From Sphingomonas leidyi (GTDB lineage Bacteria > Pseudomonadota > Alphaproteobacteria > Sphingomonadales > Sphingomonadaceae): 64,000 nt of DNA. The notes beneath the pieces are model-generated. The model saw nothing but the letters and a program-made list of their open reading frames with translations, did not search any database and was not told the origin of the DNA. Location: assembly GCF_011761945.1 (NCBI RefSeq), contig NZ_JAASQV010000002.1, forward strand, positions 310,001 to 374,000, read 5' to 3'. Below are positions 61,980-64,000 of this stretch, one piece after another. Numbering within the stretch: position 1 is the stretch's first letter; each line of letters begins with the position of its first letter. A program made the translations under genes and the position numbers.

Positions 61980-62288
61980 TCAGTCGATGCTGCTCTTCAG
62001 CAGCTGCGTTCCCTTGTGCGGACATACCGGCGCGCCGGTGGTGCCGCACGCCATGCCCGTGCTGCGCACGGCATCGCGCTTGGCATCCGTCACTTCGCTG
62101 CTGGGGAGCGGCAGGCGGTAGCGCTTGTCCGGATCGGCGGGCACCGTGACGGCCAGGTTGCGCGGCCGCGGCGCGGCGCGGGCGGGGATATTGGTGACGC
62201 GCGTCACGCGCGCCCTGGCCTTGCGGCGATGCTGCGGCGGCTCGGCAGCGGGCAGGGCATTGGCGAGGGCGAAGGCGAGCAGCAGCAT
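61980..62288 (-). CDS. Small secreted protein, paralogue of the next gene
   Basis: The 102-residue protein has a short signal sequence and a basic linker, then a DKRYRLPL motif and two cysteines (GMACGTTGAPVCPHKG). The DKxYRxPL motif also occurs in the 62359-62712 product. Function unknown. Confidence 0.6.
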   Translation of the reverse strand: MLLLAFALANALPAAEPPQHRRKARARVTRVTNIPARAAPRPRNLAVTVPADPDKRYRLPLPSSEVTDAKRDAVRSTGMACGTTGAPVCPHKGTQLLKSSID

Positions 62289-62358
62289 CCGGGTCTCCGA
62301 AGGAAAGGCACCGCGCTCAACGCGCGGCGCGCCGCCGGTTTCCCTCGGCCGGCGTCCT

Positions 62359-62712
62359 TCAGGGCGCCAGTTCGCGGCGCACGGTGCGCACGCCGCGCGC
62401 GCTGACGCTCATCGTCACCCCGGCAAAGCCGCAGCGCACCAGGAACGCGCCCTCGCCGCATGGCGGGCGCCCGTCCGCTCCGTCGAACAGCCGGTTGAGC
62501 CGCCCCTGGTCGGTATCGGGTCCGTTGTATGTCGTCGTCAGCGGGACCCGATATTTGTCCGCTTCCCGCCGCGAGCAGACCACGATCTCGCTCTCGTCGC
62601 GCGCGCGCCGGCATGCGGGATTGGCCGACCAGCGCTGGCGGTGCGCCTCCATCACCTGGACCGGCGACGGGTCGTTATTCTGGGCAAGCAGAAGCAAGGC
62701 GAGCATAAGCAT
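62359..62712 (-). CDS. Small secreted cysteine-containing protein
   Basis: The 117-residue protein has a hydrophobic leader (MLMLALLLLAQ). The mature part has four or five cysteines (NPACRRARDESEIVVCSRRE, ADKYRVPL, RPPCGEGAFLVRCG). It is a sphingomonad-type family without known function. The start at 62712 is preferred because upstream codons are not signal-like. Confidence 0.65.
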   Translation of the reverse strand: MLMLALLLLAQNNDPSPVQVMEAHRQRWSANPACRRARDESEIVVCSRREADKYRVPLTTTYNGPDTDQGRLNRLFDGADGRPPCGEGAFLVRCGFAGVTMSVSARGVRTVRRELAP

Positions 62713-62865
62713 TTGCACATCCTCCGCCCCCGGGGATTCGTCCGGTAGCGTAATGATGTGACCGAATTGCGGATACCTTGCGCTGACAACGTTAGCGGAA
62801 TCGACAAGCGCCACCACCCTGCCTAATCGCGCCTCCAAGTCCAATCACCGGGGTATCCCATTCCC

Positions 62866-63834
62866 ATGCAGCAGACCGCCAGCCACGCCCTCGATCGCGT
62901 CCTCGTCCTCGAAATGGTGCGGGTGACCGAAGCGGCGGCGATCGCCGCCTCCACCCTGGTCGGCCGCGGCGACGAGAAGGCGGCCGACGCCGCTGCGGTC
63001 GAGGCGATGCGCGACGCGCTCAACAAGCTCTATCTCGACGGCACGGTGGTGATCGGCGAGGGCGAGCGCGACGAGGCGCCGATGCTCTATATCGGCGAGA
63101 AGGTGGGCGCGGCGCAGGGCAAGGGCCCGGCGATCGACATCGCGCTCGATCCGCTCGAGGGCACCACCATCTGCGCCAAGGCCGGCCCCAATGCGCTGGC
63201 GGTGCTCGCGGTGGCCGAGAAGGGCGGCCTGCTCAACGCGCCCGACGTCTATATGGACAAGATCGCGGTCGGCCCCGGCTATCCCGAGGGCGTTATCGAC
63301 CTGAACAAGTCGCCGACCGAGAATGTGCATGCGATCGCCGCCGCCAAGGGCGTGCAGCCGCACGAGATCATCGCCTGCGTGCTCGATCGCCCGCGCCACG
63401 AGAAGCTGATCGCGGAGCTGCGCGACGTCGGCTGCGGCGTGGTGCTGATCGGCGATGGCGACGTGGCCGGCGTGATCGCCACCACCGATCCCGAGACGAC
63501 GATCGACGTGTATATGGGCCAGGGCGGCGCCCCGGAGGGCGTGCTCGCCTGCGCGGCGCTGCGCTGCGTCGGCGGCCAGTTCAAGGGCCGGCTGATCTTC
63601 CGCAACGACGACGAGCGCCAGCGCGCGCGGAAATGGGGGATCGAGGATCTCGACAAGATCTACGACCTCACCGAGCTCGCCAAGGGCGACTGCATCTTCG
63701 CGGCGACGGGCGTGACCGACGGTTCGCTGCTCGAGGGCGTGAAACGCTTCGCCACCAAGATGACCACCGAGAGCGTGGTGATGCGCGCCCATTCGGGCAC
63801 GGTCCGCTGGGTGAAGGGCGAGCACCGGCTGTAA
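62866..63834 (+). CDS. glpX: Class II fructose-1,6-bisphosphatase
   Basis: The 322-residue protein has VIGEGERDEAPMLYIGE, DPLEGTT (metal ligands), GPNALAVLAVAEKGG and GGAPEGVLACAALR. It dephosphorylates fructose-1,6-bisphosphate in gluconeogenesis, the route by which succinate and pyruvate from propionate would feed hexose synthesis. Confidence 0.96.
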   Translation: MQQTASHALDRVLVLEMVRVTEAAAIAASTLVGRGDEKAADAAAVEAMRDALNKLYLDGTVVIGEGERDEAPMLYIGEKVGAAQGKGPAIDIALDPLEGTTICAKAGPNALAVLAVAEKGGLLNAPDVYMDKIAVGPGYPEGVIDLNKSPTENVHAIAAAKGVQPHEIIACVLDRPRHEKLIAELRDVGCGVVLIGDGDVAGVIATTDPETTIDVYMGQGGAPEGVLACAALRCVGGQFKGRLIFRNDDERQRARKWGIEDLDKIYDLTELAKGDCIFAATGVTDGSLLEGVKRFATKMTTESVVMRAHSGTVRWVKGEHRL

Positions 63835-63862
63835 TCCTCGTTCGCTTCGCAAGCGAGGATTT
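63835..63862 (+). terminator. Hairpin after glpX
   Basis: AATCCTCG and CGAGGATT pair, with an inner GCTT/AAGC stem, right after the glpX stop and before TTTCG. It can serve the convergent partial gene as well. Confidence 0.6.
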
Positions 63863-63869
63863 CGAGAGT

Positions 63870-64000
63870 TCATCCCGGCGCCGCCAGCCCGTGCGCCGTC
63901 GCGAAGGGCAGCCAGAGCGAGATGCGCGCGTCGTCCGGCAGCGGCACCGCGCGCGCCGGATCGTCCGGAAGCACGGCCAGCCAGTCATATTGCCAGGGTT
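63870..64000 (-). CDS. C-terminus of an unidentified protein (partial)
   Basis: The minus-strand frame ending in TGA at 63870 reads PWQYDWLAVLPDD, then ISLWLPFATAHGLAAPG. It is rich in GC at third positions and has no internal stop to the window edge. Too short to identify. Confidence 0.5.
   Translation of the reverse strand, partial: PWQYDWLAVLPDDPARAVPLPDDARISLWLPFATAHGLAAPG

Overview
The window is a high-GC alphaproteobacterial chromosome segment, most like a sphingomonad. Support: gene content (dnaN, recF, gyrB, rlmN, ppc, hom and glpX of proteobacterial type), dense packing with many ATGA start/stop overlaps, REP-like palindromes of the kind common in Sphingomonas, and SigF-NrsF and bufferin genes known from Caulobacter and relatives. 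No tRNA, rRNA or CRISPR array was seen.

Region 1 (1-15.8 kb) is ordinary chromosome: a cytochrome b / oxidoreductase pair, a TauE/SafE permease, rlmN, an epimerase divergent from a LysR regulator, a DUF4168 protein, a phosphatase, an outer-membrane barrel, dnaN, an XRE regulator with a membrane protein and palindromic operators, a COQ4-like gene, recF, a TonB-like protein and gyrB.

Region 2 (15,850-43,918) reads as one 28-kb Tn7-like transposon inserted 22 nt after the gyrB stop codon. Its ends are inverted repeats (22 of 28 positions identical, TGGTC...GACCA). They are flanked exactly by a 5-bp direct repeat CAAAC at 15845-15849 and 43919-43923. GAGACT(C) motifs recur inside both ends: 21 bp apart at the gyrB-proximal end, and three copies exactly 55 bp apart at the distal end, like the compact R and extended L ends of Tn7. 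A TniQ/TnsD-family gene is the first gene inside the gyrB-side end. No TnsA, TnsB or TnsC gene is present, so the element looks non-autonomous or decayed.

The cargo has four parts: (a) a serine hydrolase and a metal-stress module (sigF-nrsF, two bufferin precursors, MNIO enzyme, partner protein, DoxX), with two divergent promoters that fit the GTAACC-N16-CGAA SigF consensus; (b) an ECF sigma / RskA anti-sigma / fasciclin operon; (c) a DUF4365 nuclease-like gene beside an unknown gene, possibly defence; (d) a metabolic block in which three systems replace cobalamin-dependent enzymes: MesX-MesD methionine synthase (for MetH), the methylcitrate cycle PrpB-PrpC-PrpF-AcnD (for methylmalonyl-CoA mutase) and QueH (for QueG). 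Two cobalamin riboswitches lie in this block, one ahead of mesX and one ahead of an unknown gene. I propose that the element is a mobile cobalamin-independence island.

Region 3 (43.9-64 kb) is chromosome again: a TolC/HlyD/two-permease export operon, DUF4198, RlpA, MpaB-like oxygenase, L,D-transpeptidase, ppc, thioesterase, MliC-like lipoprotein, ExbD, YdeI-like protein, Bcr/CflA exporter, 2OG-Fe(II) oxygenase, hom and glpX. Starts were chosen by Shine-Dalgarno sequence, homology of the N-terminus and neighbour spacing. All family names are from memory of motifs and were not checked against a database.
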